DNA from: Pseudomonas solani
GTDB lineage: Bacteria; Pseudomonadota; Gammaproteobacteria; Pseudomonadales; Pseudomonadaceae
Length of the DNA stretch: 64,000 nt
Assembly: GCF_026072635.1 (NCBI RefSeq)
Contig: NZ_AP023081.1
Span: 2,130,501-2,194,500, forward strand
Direction of reading: 5' to 3'
Shown here: one piece after another, positions 24,130 through 32,777 of the stretch
How the letters are laid out: every line of letters begins with the position of its first letter
Position numbering within the stretch: the first letter of the stretch is position 1
Notes under the pieces: model-generated
The model's database searches: none
Told to the model about the DNA's origin: nothing
The model's input: only the letters and a program-made list of their open reading frames with translations
Position numbers and translations under genes: made by a program

Positions 24130-27033
24130 ATGAACCGCACGCTGTCCCCGCTCGCCCGCTGCGTCGCCCTCGCCCTGACCGGCTTCTCCACCTTCGCCGG
24201 TGCCGCCACCGTCACCGTGAACACCGCCACCACCACCGGCCAGGTGCTCACCGGGGAAACCACCCTGCAGGTAGGCAGCTCCGGCAGCATAACCACCAGC
24301 GGCAAGAGCGTGGAGCTGAAGAACGCCACCAGCGGCGCCGGGGTGATCGTCGACAACAGCGGCCTGATCAAGTCCACCGGCGATCGCGGCCTCGACAGCT
24401 CGGGCAGCAACGCCTCGCGCACCTACCAGATCATCAACCGCGAAGGCGCCACCATCGACGCCTCCAAGCAGGGTATCCGCATCAGCGGCGACCTGGCCGG
24501 CACCCACGTGACCATCGACAACGCCGGCACCCTCATTTCCCAGACCGACCGCGCGATCATGCTCAAGGACCTCAAGACCAATGTGCAGATCGACATCACC
24601 AACCGCGCCACCGGCCTGATCCGCGGTGTGCGCGAAGACGCCATGCGCGTCGGCAACAACGCCACCATCACCAACTACGGCGAGATCAGCAGCGGCGACA
24701 TGACCAACGCCGACGCCAAGTTCGACGGCATCGACTTCGACGCCTCCACCGGCGGCAAGGTGGAGAACCACGGCACCCTCTCCGGCGGCCGCCACGGCAT
24801 CACCACCGATGTCGGCGCCGAACTGATCAACTACGCGGGCGGCGTGATCATCGGCCGCAACGGCTCGGGCTTCGGCTCCGACGGCAACGGTCGCGTCACC
24901 AACTACGGGCGCATCACCGGCGCCTACAACGGCCTGGTGCCGGACGGTGACGGCGATGGCGTGGACATCGACGGCGAGGGCTGGATCGACAATCACGGCA
25001 TCATCGAAGGCACCGGTGCCGGCGGTTTCAAGGACGGCTCGGCCAACACCAGCGAAGGCATCGCCATGGGCGGCGGCACCATTTATAACCGCGCCGGCGC
25101 CACCATCAGCGGCGCGGCCAACGCCATCCTCATCGACGACAGCGCCACCGGCGGCGCGCCCTATGCCACCTACCTGGAGAACTTCGGGCAGATCCTCGGC
25201 CTGGGCGGCGATGCCGTGCGCATCATCGGCGACAAGAACGACACCGTGATCAACGGTGGCCTGATCAGCAGCACCGGCGGCGTGGCCCTGGACCTGGGCG
25301 GCGGTGCCGACAGCCTGACTCTGCGCAGCGGCAGCCAGTTCGTCGGCCTGGTGGACGGCGGCGCCGGCCGCGACGCGCTGACCCTGGATGATGTCGGCGG
25401 CGGCAGCTTCGGCAACAGCGCCAACTTCGAATGGCTGAAGGTCAGCGCCGGACGCTGGACCCTGGATACGCAAGACTTCAGCGAAGGCGGCGAAGTGCTG
25501 GCCAGCGCCGAGCTGGTCAACCTCGGTCGCATCGGCGGCACCCTGGGCGTCGCCTCGGGCGCCACCTACGCCGGCGGCGGCCATGTGGATAACCTCAACC
25601 TGGCCGCCGGTTCCACCCTGGCCTTCGCCGTAGCCGCCGATGGCAGCCACAGCCCGCTGCTGGCCGACGGGCATATTGCCCTCGACGGCGCCCGCCTGGA
25701 CGTGCGCGCCAGCGCCGGCACCTACCCGAACACCAGCCACTACCAGGTGATCCAGGCCGCCGACGGCGTCAGCGGCCGCTTCGCCAGCGTCACCAGCAAC
25801 TTCGCCTTCCTCACCCCGACCCTGCGCTACGAAGCCGACAGCGTGGAGCTGGACCTGACCCGCAACGACGTTGCCTTCGCCGACGTGGCCACCAACGGCA
25901 ACGGCGCCAATGTCGCCAACAGCATCAGCGCCCAGGGCAGCCCGCAGCTGTACAACGCCCTGGTCACCAGCAGCACCAGCGAAGCCCGCGACGCGCTCAA
26001 CCAGCTGGCTGCACCGAACAACGCCAGCCTCGCCGGCAGCACCCTGGGCAGCACCAGCCAGGTCAGCGGCGCCATGCTCGGCGCCCTGCAGTCCTTCAGC
26101 GGCGGCCTCGGCGGCAACCTGCAGAGTTCGCTGAACGTCGAAGACGGCCCGCTGCTGGCCGCCACCGGCGTGCCGGCGGATGCCCGCAACCTCAACGACC
26201 CGTCCGCTCTCGGCCGCCTCTGGGTCCAGGCCCTGGGCAGCCACGGCAACCTCGACGGCAGCCAGGGCGGCCACGACCTGGACAGCGACACCCGTGGCGC
26301 CGTGGTCGGCGCCGACTGGGCCATGGGCAGCGACTGGCGCCTGGGCGTGCTCGGCGGTTATTCGCGCACCGACCTGGAGGCCGGCAGCGGCTTCGAAGGC
26401 GATGTCGACAGCCTGCACCTGGGCGTCTACGGCCTGCGCCAGGACGGCCCGGTGGCCCTGCGCCTGGGTGCTGCCTACAGCCGCCACGACGGCGACAGCA
26501 AGCGCGACGTGGCCTTCGGCGGCTTCACCGACCACCTGCGCGGCAGCTATGACGCCGAAAGCTTCCAGGCCTTCACCGAGGTGGGTTACGCCATGGGCAG
26601 CGGCAACATCCAGGCCGAACCCTTCGCCGGCATCGGCTACCAGTACTACGCCCGCGACAGCTACGACGAGAAAGGCGGCGCCGCCGCCCTGCACGTGGAC
26701 GACCAGGACCAGGGCAACCTCACCAGCACCTTCGGCGTGCGCATCGCCCGCCTCGACACCCTGGACAACGGCATGGCCTTCACCCCGCGCCTCTCGGTGG
26801 CCTGGCGCCACGTCTACGGCAACGTCGACAGCAGCACCCGTCAGTCCTTCCTCAGCGGCGGCAGCGCCTTCAGCGTCGAAGGCAGCGCCCTGGACCGCAA
26901 CAGCCTGCTGCTGGACGCCGGCTTCGACATCGGCCTGAGCAGCACCCAGAGCGTGGGCCTGGGCTACAGCGGCGAGCTGGGCGGCAACGCGCAGAACCAC
27001 GCCATCGTCGCCCAGTGGCAGATGGGGTTCTAA
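24130..27033 (+). CDS. Type Va autotransporter (beta-helix passenger plus barrel)
   Basis: 967 residues. Residues 1-25 are a signal peptide (MNRTLSPLARCVALALTGFS...AGA). The passenger, to about 480, is a run of repeated beta-helix turns rich in NAGTL/NHG/NYG/GxI motifs (VTIDNAGTL, ITNYGEISSG, VENHGTLSGG, IDNHGIIEG), with no protease or lipase triad recognised. About 480-690 looks like the junction region. The barrel spans about 691-967 and ends in the terminal aromatic WQMGF needed for Bam-mediated insertion. AAGG lies before the ATG. Likely an adhesin or surface protein. Confidence 0.9.
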   Translation: MNRTLSPLARCVALALTGFSTFAGAATVTVNTATTTGQVLTGETTLQVGSSGSITTSGKSVELKNATSGAGVIVDNSGLIKSTGDRGLDSSGSNASRTYQIINREGATIDASKQGIRISGDLAGTHVTIDNAGTLISQTDRAIMLKDLKTNVQIDITNRATGLIRGVREDAMRVGNNATITNYGEISSGDMTNADAKFDGIDFDASTGGKVENHGTLSGGRHGITTDVGAELINYAGGVIIGRNGSGFGSDGNGRVTNYGRITGAYNGLVPDGDGDGVDIDGEGWIDNHGIIEGTGAGGFKDGSANTSEGIAMGGGTIYNRAGATISGAANAILIDDSATGGAPYATYLENFGQILGLGGDAVRIIGDKNDTVINGGLISSTGGVALDLGGGADSLTLRSGSQFVGLVDGGAGRDALTLDDVGGGSFGNSANFEWLKVSAGRWTLDTQDFSEGGEVLASAELVNLGRIGGTLGVASGATYAGGGHVDNLNLAAGSTLAFAVAADGSHSPLLADGHIALDGARLDVRASAGTYPNTSHYQVIQAADGVSGRFASVTSNFAFLTPTLRYEADSVELDLTRNDVAFADVATNGNGANVANSISAQGSPQLYNALVTSSTSEARDALNQLAAPNNASLAGSTLGSTSQVSGAMLGALQSFSGGLGGNLQSSLNVEDGPLLAATGVPADARNLNDPSALGRLWVQALGSHGNLDGSQGGHDLDSDTRGAVVGADWAMGSDWRLGVLGGYSRTDLEAGSGFEGDVDSLHLGVYGLRQDGPVALRLGAAYSRHDGDSKRDVAFGGFTDHLRGSYDAESFQAFTEVGYAMGSGNIQAEPFAGIGYQYYARDSYDEKGGAAALHVDDQDQGNLTSTFGVRIARLDTLDNGMAFTPRLSVAWRHVYGNVDSSTRQSFLSGGSAFSVEGSALDRNSLLLDAGFDIGLSSTQSVGLGYSGELGGNAQNHAIVAQWQMGF

Positions 27034-27041
27034 ACGCAAAG

Positions 27042-27058
27042 GGGCCGCTACGCGGCCC
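27042..27058 (+). terminator. Hairpin after the autotransporter gene
   Basis: GGGCCGC and GCGGCCC with a TAC loop lie nine bases past the stop, flanked by AAA on the left and TT on the right. A short, probably bidirectional terminator without a full U-run. A family 3 arm begins at once afterwards. Confidence 0.55.
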
Positions 27059-27124
27059 TTCGCGGCTGAAGCCGCTCCCACGGGTGGCGCCGAGCGTCGC
27101 CCGCACTGTGGAGCATCCCGCTGG

Positions 27125-27352
27125 GTAGGGTGGATAACGCTCTTTTATCCACCGAGCGGAGCCCATCCCAGCACCACTGCTAACCCCGTGGAATTCATTC
27201 GCGATGGAGTCACTCGCCACCTGCCACGCTGTTCGGGTGGCAGATTCTTCGCGGCTGAAGCCGCTCCCACAGGGGGGCACTGCGCACTGGCCGAGCAGGG
27301 AGGCATCCTGAAGTACCGCGACGGTGGACCGGTGAAGCGGGGTCCACCCTAC
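27125..27352. repeat. Composite repeat unit 3 (families 1 and 3)
   Basis: A family 1 left arm (27125-27153) and inverted right arm (27323-27352, ending GGTCCACCCTAC) enclose a family 3 pair at 27188-27270, whose left arm is degenerate (GTGGAATTCATTCGCGA lacks the GAGC of the consensus). The nested order is the same as at 20043-20276. Confidence 0.75.
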
Positions 27353-27416
27353 GGTCGCCGGGTGCGGCGTGCCTCGGAATGCGGCTCGAGCCCCTACAAC
27401 CCGCGAAGCGCTTCCT

Positions 27417-28133
27417 TCAATAGGCGCGGCAGGCCCCCAGGGCCACGGTTTCCAGCAGGCGTTCCTTGCGCTGGCTTTCGCCGTCGAACTCGGCGATCGG
27501 GGGTTGGTGGCTGGCGGGGTTGGTGAAGGCGAGGCTAACCATCAGCTTGTAGGTCTGGTAGCGGTTGCGCACCGGGCGGGTGCCGGGGCAGTCGGGGAAG
27601 TTGCCGCTCTCGGTCACCAGCACTTCCTGGCAGTTTTCATCGTCCAGGTGCTTTTCATAGCGGTCGGTGCCGCTGCGGTAGGTCTTGCCGGCGCATTTGA
27701 GCCGGCGCACCGACTTGCTGCAGAACCCCGGCGCCGTGCAGCTCTCGCTGCTGTCGCGCTCCGTCCGGTCTTCCTTGGACTCGCGCCAGTAGGCGCGGAT
27801 GTCGTAGCGCAGCCCACTCTCCCGGCTGGCGAGGAAGAAGGAGCGGCCGGAATAGGCTTCCGACGGCACGCTGACGCTGAAGTCGCTGCGCTCGTTGTGC
27901 AGGCGCATGTCGGCGGACCACATGGGCTTCGGGTTGAACTCCAGCCCCATATGGCCCTGGCGCAGTTGCACCTCGTCGCTCAATTGCAGGGGCTGGCTGT
28001 CGCGGGTGTAGAGGTAGCCCTGGCTGCTGAGGTTGTTGAGGCCGCTGCAGCCGGCCAGGGAAAGGCCCAGCAGGCCCATGAGCAGGGAGGTCGGCAGCGC
28101 GCGTCGAGTGCGGGCCGGTGGAACAGGAAGCAT
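27417..28133 (-). CDS. Lipoprotein of unknown function
   Basis: 238 residues from the ATG at 28133 (MLPVPPART); an ATG at 28142 abuts the AAGGA site and is less likely. The lipobox is LSLAGC, after TSLLMGLLG, so an exported, lipid-anchored protein is predicted. The mature part has conserved-looking cysteines (SCTAPGFC, RLKCAGKTY, ENCQEV, FPDCPG) that could form disulfides. I do not recognise the family. It is 58 bases downstream of the XRE regulator on the same strand and may be its partner or target. Confidence 0.75.
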   Translation of the reverse strand: MLPVPPARTRRALPTSLLMGLLGLSLAGCSGLNNLSSQGYLYTRDSQPLQLSDEVQLRQGHMGLEFNPKPMWSADMRLHNERSDFSVSVPSEAYSGRSFFLASRESGLRYDIRAYWRESKEDRTERDSSESCTAPGFCSKSVRRLKCAGKTYRSGTDRYEKHLDDENCQEVLVTESGNFPDCPGTRPVRNRYQTYKLMVSLAFTNPASHQPPIAEFDGESQRKERLLETVALGACRAY

Positions 28134-28191
28134 GGCGTTCATTCCTTGATCAGAAGATTGCAGTCCGTGGTCGAGGTAGCGGCTAGGCCGC

Positions 28192-29010
28192 TCACTCGAT
28201 CTCGAACAGCCCGTTCTTCAACGGCGCGACGTCCAGGCGCTGGCGGATGTCGGCGTCGATGCGCGGGTCGTCGGGGCGGTAGAGCATCACCTGGCGGTAG
28301 GCGCTGACGCGGTTGATCTCCGGGCCCAGGTATTCCCACACCACACGGGTGCAGGCGGGGTTGCGGCGGTCGCCGCTGGAGACGCCGGTCTTCAGGCCGT
28401 TGAGGCGGGTGATGCGGCTCTTGAAGCTGGGGATGAGGATGGTCTGGCTCATCTCGTTGACGGTGAGCGACTCGTAGTCCATCAGGAACACCCGGTCCTG
28501 CAACTGGAAGGCGGCGCCCAGGTAGCGGCAGCGCACCCAGTCCTCGGCCTGCACGTCGGTGCTGCTGGAGCGCTCCTGGCGTTCCTGGCGCTCGAAGAGG
28601 AAGGTGCCGCGCTCCTCCCACAGGTGCACCAGGGACAGCAGGATGGTGCCGGGCACCGACATGCAGTTGGAGTATTCGAAGTAGTAGCCGCAATAACGCG
28701 ACAGGTTGCCGGACTCCTCCCGCAGCGGGCGCAGCAGGTCCAGCAACGGGTCGCTGGCCGGGGTCGCGCCGCTTTCCGGACGGCGCGCGCCGATCAGGCG
28801 GGCGAACTGTTCGGCCGGCAGGCTCAGCTCGTAATCCTCGACACCGAAGAAATCACCGATGCGCTTGAGGTTGTAGGCCGTCGGACGGCTCTGCCCGCTG
28901 AGGTACTTGTTGAACTGCGCACGGTTGATCGCCAGCTTGCGGCAAACCTCCGCGATAGAGCGGTAGTGGCTGCAGAGCAGCTTGAGGTTTTCCCCCAGAT
29001 TGTCCGACAA
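28192..29010 (-). CDS. XRE-family DNA-binding regulator with unknown C-terminal domain
   Basis: 272 residues starting at TTG 29010 (MSDNLGENLKLL), which is supported by GGGGAG nine bases upstream and by the helix-turn-helix beginning at once. Residues about 5-60 are an XRE/Cro-type HTH: YRSIAEVCRKLAINRAQFN, then KYLSGQSRPTAYNLKRIGDFFG. The remaining 200 residues, with SRYCGYYFEYSNCMSVPG and TVNEMSQTILIPSFKSRI, resemble a ligand-sensing or effector domain that I cannot name. It is divergent from the symporter gene. The downstream lipoprotein gene is probably co-transcribed. Confidence 0.8.
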   Translation of the reverse strand: MSDNLGENLKLLCSHYRSIAEVCRKLAINRAQFNKYLSGQSRPTAYNLKRIGDFFGVEDYELSLPAEQFARLIGARRPESGATPASDPLLDLLRPLREESGNLSRYCGYYFEYSNCMSVPGTILLSLVHLWEERGTFLFERQERQERSSSTDVQAEDWVRCRYLGAAFQLQDRVFLMDYESLTVNEMSQTILIPSFKSRITRLNGLKTGVSSGDRRNPACTRVVWEYLGPEINRVSAYRQVMLYRPDDPRIDADIRQRLDVAPLKNGLFEIE

Positions 29011-29178
29011 GGTCTGAACTCCCCCGATGCGAGCGGCGCGAATATAGCATCAACTCGCGTCACCTCGAATAAACCTGCGAAATTGCCTGACCAATGGCCC
29101 TTGGCCAAACATGCGCGCCTTGGCCACGACCCGCTCGCGGCGTTCACCGTCCGAACAATAAGAATCGAGGAATTCTCC

Positions 29179-30627
29179 ATGCTCGAAATGCTCAACGATT
29201 TCCTGTCCGGGAAAGTGCTCATCGTGCTGATCGTCGGCTTGGGCAGCTACTTCACGCTGCGCTCCCGCTTCGTTCAGTTCCGTCACTTCGGCCATATGTT
29301 CGGCGTGTTCAAGGAATCCATCCGTGGCCAGGCTGGCCAGCTGAGCTCCTTCCAGGCCCTGATGCTGAGCCTCGCCGGCCGCGTCGGTGCGGGCAACATC
29401 GCCGGTGTCGGCATCGCCGTGACCCTCGGCGGCCCGGGCGCCGTGTTCTGGATGTGGGTGACCGCCCTGGTCGGCATGTCCAGCAGCTTCTTCGAGTGCA
29501 CCCTGGCCCAGGTCTACAAGCGCGCCGACGGCGACGGCCTGTACCGCGGCGGCCCGTCCTATTACATCCAGCACGGCCTGAAACTGCGCTGGATGGCGAT
29601 GGTATTCGCGGTCCTGCTGCTGGTCACCTACGGCTTCGCCTTCAACGGCCTGCAGTCCTTCACCGTCACCCACTCGCTGGAAAACGCCTTCGGCCTTCCG
29701 GTGCAGTACACCGGCATCGGCCTGGCCGTGCTGCTGGGCCTGGTGTTCATTGGCGGCATCAAGCGCATCGCCTCGGTCTCCGACCTGCTGGTCCCGGTGA
29801 AAACCCTGGCCTACATCGGCGTGACCCTGTACGTGATCGCCACCCAGATCGAACTGGTCCCGGACATGCTGGTGACCATCGTCAAGAGCGCCTTCGGCCT
29901 GGAACCGGCCTTCGCCGGCCTGCTGGGCAGCGCCATCGTGATGGGCGTGAAGCGCGGCGTGTTCGCCAACGAAGCCGGCCTGGGCAGTGCGCCCAACGTC
30001 GCCGCCGTGGCCGCCGTGAAACACCCGGCCGCCCAGGGCGTGGTCCAGGCGTTCAGCGTGTTCCTCGACACCTTCGTGATCTGCACCTGCACCGCGCTGC
30101 TGATCCTGCTCTCCGGCTTCTACACCCCGGGCTTCGAAGGCGACGGCATCGTCCTGACCCAGAACTCGCTGGCCGCCGTGGTCGGTGACTGGGGCCGCAT
30201 CTTCGTCAGCGTGGCACTGAGCCTCTTCGTCTTCACCTGCATCCTCTACAACTACTACCTCGGCGAGAACGCCCTGCAGTTCCTCCTCGGCCGTAGCCGT
30301 GTGGCCCTGCTGAGCTACCGTGGCCTGGTACTGGCGCTGATCTGCTGGGGCTCGATGCAGAACCTGGGCACCGTGTTCGCCTTCGCCGACATCACCATGA
30401 CCTGCCTGGCCTTCGTCAACCTGATCGCCCTGGCCATGCTGATCAAGGTCGGCCTGCGGGTGATGCGCGACTACGACGAACAGCGCAAGGCCGGTATCGA
30501 TCAGCCGGTGTTCGACTCCGCCAAGTTCGCCGACCTGGACCTGGACCGCGCCGCCTGGCCGGCCAACCCGGCCGTCGAGGCAGCGCCGCAACAGGCCCCT
30601 GCCGGCCTGGCGGAAAGCCACCGCTAA
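29179..30627 (+). CDS. Sodium:alanine symporter, AGCS family
   Basis: 482 residues from the ATG at 29179, with GAGGA upstream. The AGCS signature GRVGAGNIAGVGIAVTLGGPG is intact, as are FECTLAQVYKR, GGPSYYIQHG and GVKRGVFANEAGLGSAPN. About ten membrane helices are visible. It imports alanine or glycine with sodium across the inner membrane. The C-terminal 40 residues are an alanine/proline-rich cytoplasmic tail. It is followed by a strong hairpin, then the asparaginase gene on the same strand. Confidence 0.95.
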   Translation: MLEMLNDFLSGKVLIVLIVGLGSYFTLRSRFVQFRHFGHMFGVFKESIRGQAGQLSSFQALMLSLAGRVGAGNIAGVGIAVTLGGPGAVFWMWVTALVGMSSSFFECTLAQVYKRADGDGLYRGGPSYYIQHGLKLRWMAMVFAVLLLVTYGFAFNGLQSFTVTHSLENAFGLPVQYTGIGLAVLLGLVFIGGIKRIASVSDLLVPVKTLAYIGVTLYVIATQIELVPDMLVTIVKSAFGLEPAFAGLLGSAIVMGVKRGVFANEAGLGSAPNVAAVAAVKHPAAQGVVQAFSVFLDTFVICTCTALLILLSGFYTPGFEGDGIVLTQNSLAAVVGDWGRIFVSVALSLFVFTCILYNYYLGENALQFLLGRSRVALLSYRGLVLALICWGSMQNLGTVFAFADITMTCLAFVNLIALAMLIKVGLRVMRDYDEQRKAGIDQPVFDSAKFADLDLDRAAWPANPAVEAAPQQAPAGLAESHR

Positions 30628-30647
30628 GCGCTCCCCGCGCTGCACCG

Positions 30648-30682
30648 GATGCCGCTTCTCCGCCCTGCGGGGAAGCGGCATC
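30648..30682 (+). terminator. Hairpin after the symporter gene
   Basis: GATGCCGCTTC and GAAGCGGCATC pair over eleven bases around a 13-base loop, 20 bases past the stop. No T-run follows, so termination is not certain. Confidence 0.55.
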
Positions 30683-30786
30683 GTCGTATCAGGCAACAGT
30701 TTCTGGTGGGATCGGCTCGCGATAGCGGCCAGATTCGGCGTTATGCTGGCCCACCGTTTTATTCCCCGAGTGAACCAGGACAAGGC

Positions 30787-31776
30787 ATGAGCGCAGTCAA
30801 CAACCTCTTCGTCCTCTATACCGGCGGCACCATCGGCATGCTGCAGACGGCCCAGGGCCTGGCCCCGGCCGGTGGCTTCGAGGCGCGCATGCGCGAGCAC
30901 CTGGCCAGCACCGGCGCGCCGGCACCGCAGTTCGCCTTCCACGAAATGCTGCCGCTGCTGGACAGCGCCAACATGACCCAGGCCCAGTGGCTGGCCATGC
31001 GCGACCGCATCGTCGACGCAGTGGTCGAAGGCGGCCACGACGCCGTGCTGCTGCTGCACGGCACCGACACCCTGGCCTACAGCGCCGCTGCCCTGAGCTT
31101 CCTGCTGCTGGGCCTCGGCGTGCCGGTGGTGCTCACCGGCGCCATGCTCCCGGCGGGCGCCGAAGGCAGCGATGCCTGGCCCAACCTGTGCGGCGCGCTC
31201 GCGGCCCTGCAAACCGGCGTGGAGCCGGGCGTGCACCTGTATTTCAACGGCGAGCTGATGCATGGCGCGCGGGTGAGCAAGCTGCGCAGCGACGCCTTCG
31301 ACGCCTTCACCGTGCTGCCACGCCAACGCAACGGCGAACGTGCCGACGTGCTGCCCGCCCTGCTCGGCTTCAACACCCGTCGCGCACCGGTGAACCTGGC
31401 GGTGCTGCCGCTGTTCCCCGGCCTGCAGGAGAGCCATGTGCAGGCGCTGCTGGATTCCGGCGTGCAGGGTCTGTTGCTGGAGTGCTACGGCAGCGGCACC
31501 GGCCCGTCCGACAACGCCGAGCTGCTGGCTGTGCTCAAGGCCGCGCACCAGCGCGGCGTGGTACTGGCCGCCATCAGCCAGTGCCCGGCCGGGCACGTGG
31601 AATTCGGCGTCTACGCCGCCGGCAGCCAACTGGCGGCCAGCGGCCTGGTCTCGGCCGGCGGCATGACCCGCGAAGCCGCCCTGGCCAAGCTCTTCGCCCT
31701 CATCGGCGCCGGCCTCGCCCCCGCCGATGTCGAACGCTGGTTCGCCCTGGACCTGTGCGGCGAACGGGTAGCCTGA
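30787..31776 (+). CDS. Asparaginase, cytoplasmic type
   Basis: 329 residues from the ATG at 30787, with AGGACAAGG upstream. It has no signal peptide. The first threonine motif is LYTGGTIGML and the second LLLHGTDTLAYSAAALSFLL, both intact, so hydrolysis of asparagine to aspartate and ammonia is expected. The C-terminal part has the GLLLECYGSGTGPSDNAELL signature. It lies downstream of the alanine symporter and could be co-expressed if the hairpin at 30648 is read through. Confidence 0.92.
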   Translation: MSAVNNLFVLYTGGTIGMLQTAQGLAPAGGFEARMREHLASTGAPAPQFAFHEMLPLLDSANMTQAQWLAMRDRIVDAVVEGGHDAVLLLHGTDTLAYSAAALSFLLLGLGVPVVLTGAMLPAGAEGSDAWPNLCGALAALQTGVEPGVHLYFNGELMHGARVSKLRSDAFDAFTVLPRQRNGERADVLPALLGFNTRRAPVNLAVLPLFPGLQESHVQALLDSGVQGLLLECYGSGTGPSDNAELLAVLKAAHQRGVVLAAISQCPAGHVEFGVYAAGSQLAASGLVSAGGMTREAALAKLFALIGAGLAPADVERWFALDLCGERVA

Positions 31777-31835
31777 CGAACCGCAAGGGCCGCGCCGCGG
31801 CCCCAACCACCGCCCGCACGACCTAACCGGCGTGC

Positions 31836-31921
31836 GTAGGGTGGACCCCGCTTCACCGGTCCACCGTTGCGGAGCTCCAGGCGACACCGCCGGTGGATGA
31901 AAAAGGCGTCATCCACCCTAC
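31836..31921. repeat. REPIN, family 1
   Basis: 86 bases bounded by GTAGGGTGGA and TCCACCCTAC, each end forming a hairpin arm (GGACCCCGCTTCACCGGTCC and GGATGAAAAAGGCGTCATCC). Its reverse complement matches the element at 44459-44543 almost base for base through the central GGCGGTGTCGCCTGG segment. It lies directly upstream of the VapB-like gene. Confidence 0.85.
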
Positions 31922-31942
31922 ACACGGATGGGAGACCGAGAC

Positions 31943-32143
31943 ATGCGGATCACCGTCACCCTCGACGACACGCTCTACCAGCAGGCATTGGAAATGGCCG
32001 ATCCGGATATGGACGAGGCCGATATCTTCCACGAAGTCTTCAGGACCTTCGTACGCGTCCAGGCAGGGAAGCGCCTCGCCGCCCTGGGGTCCAAGGCACC
32101 CGAAATGCAGGACGTGCCACGTCACCGTGAAGACGGGGCGTGA
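31943..32143 (+). CDS. Orphan VapB-like antitoxin
   Basis: 66 residues from the ATG at 31943 (MRITVTLDDTLYQQALEMA). The pattern is that of VapB antitoxins of the type II toxin-antitoxin class: an N-terminal strand and helix for ribbon-helix-helix DNA binding, and a short C-terminal helix VRVQAGKRLAALGSK that would contact a PIN-domain VapC. No toxin gene follows: the next gene is a CBS protein on the other strand, 24 bases away. Either it is a remnant or it works on a distant partner. Confidence 0.7.
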   Translation: MRITVTLDDTLYQQALEMADPDMDEADIFHEVFRTFVRVQAGKRLAALGSKAPEMQDVPRHREDGA

Positions 32144-32167
32144 CCATTAACGTTCCGGCGACACGAC

Positions 32168-32608
32168 TCAGGTCACCTCACCCCGGATGTACTGCTCCAG
32201 GTGCTGGATCAGCGCGTCCTGTTCGGCGATGGCTTCCTTGACCAGGTCGCCGATGGACAGCAGGCCGACCAGTTGGCCGTCTTCCACCACCGGCAGGTGG
32301 CGCAGGTGGCGGTCGGTCATCAGCGCCATGCACTCGCGGATGCTTTGCCGGCCATTCACCGTCAGCACCGCTTCGGTCATGAATTCGCGCACCGGCGTGA
32401 CCACCGACGAACGCCCTTGCAGCACACCCCGACGGGCGTAGTCACGCTCGCTGACGATGCCCACCAGGCGGCCCTCCTCGACCACCGGCAAGGCGCCGAT
32501 ATTGTGTTCGGCCAGCAGGCGCAGGGCATCGAGCATCGGCACTTCGGCGCCGACGGTGTGCACCTGCTGGAGCGGCTTGGCGTGGAGCATCTGGGCAACG
32601 GTCTTCAT
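32168..32608 (-). CDS. Tandem CBS-domain protein
   Basis: 146 residues from the ATG at 32608, with AAGGGG upstream. Two CBS motifs follow one another: VPMLDALRLLAEHNIGALPVV and VNGRQSIRECMALMTDRHLR, each with a following G-x-S/IGD turn (GIVSERDYARRG, GLLSIGDLVKEA). Such proteins sense AMP, ATP or SAM and are regulatory; no other domain is attached. Function in this strain is unknown. It precedes the oadA terminator and is on the same strand as oadA. Confidence 0.9.
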   Translation of the reverse strand: MKTVAQMLHAKPLQQVHTVGAEVPMLDALRLLAEHNIGALPVVEEGRLVGIVSERDYARRGVLQGRSSVVTPVREFMTEAVLTVNGRQSIRECMALMTDRHLRHLPVVEDGQLVGLLSIGDLVKEAIAEQDALIQHLEQYIRGEVT

Positions 32609-32730
32609 CGGTGAACCCCTTCAGTGATCGTGATTGGCGCCCAGCATGCCGTCGCCGGCCGGTGCCCGGCCAAACGGTGATTTGCATGGCGGCCATTGAA
32701 AGTTTTGTGGCCGAGACCTGGAAAAAGCGC

Positions 32731-32757
32731 AAAAAAAGGGGAGCCCGTGGGCTCCCC
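32731..32757 (-). terminator. Terminator after oadA
   Basis: GGGGAGCCC and GGGCTCCCC pair perfectly with a two-base loop, followed on the minus strand by seven U residues (A-run at 32731-32737). It ends the carboxylase operon, 21 bases past the stop. Confidence 0.93.
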
Positions 32758-32777
32758 AGGGGACTGCTTGCTCGGGA

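Larger units (their letters stand above)
27034..27416. other. Gene-free, repeat-filled stretch after the autotransporter
   Basis: No coding frame is credible. It holds a terminator-like hairpin at 27042-27058 (GGGCCGC-TAC-GCGGCCC), a lone family 3 arm at 27060-27081, and the composite repeat at 27125-27352. I see nothing in 27353-27416. Confidence 0.65.
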
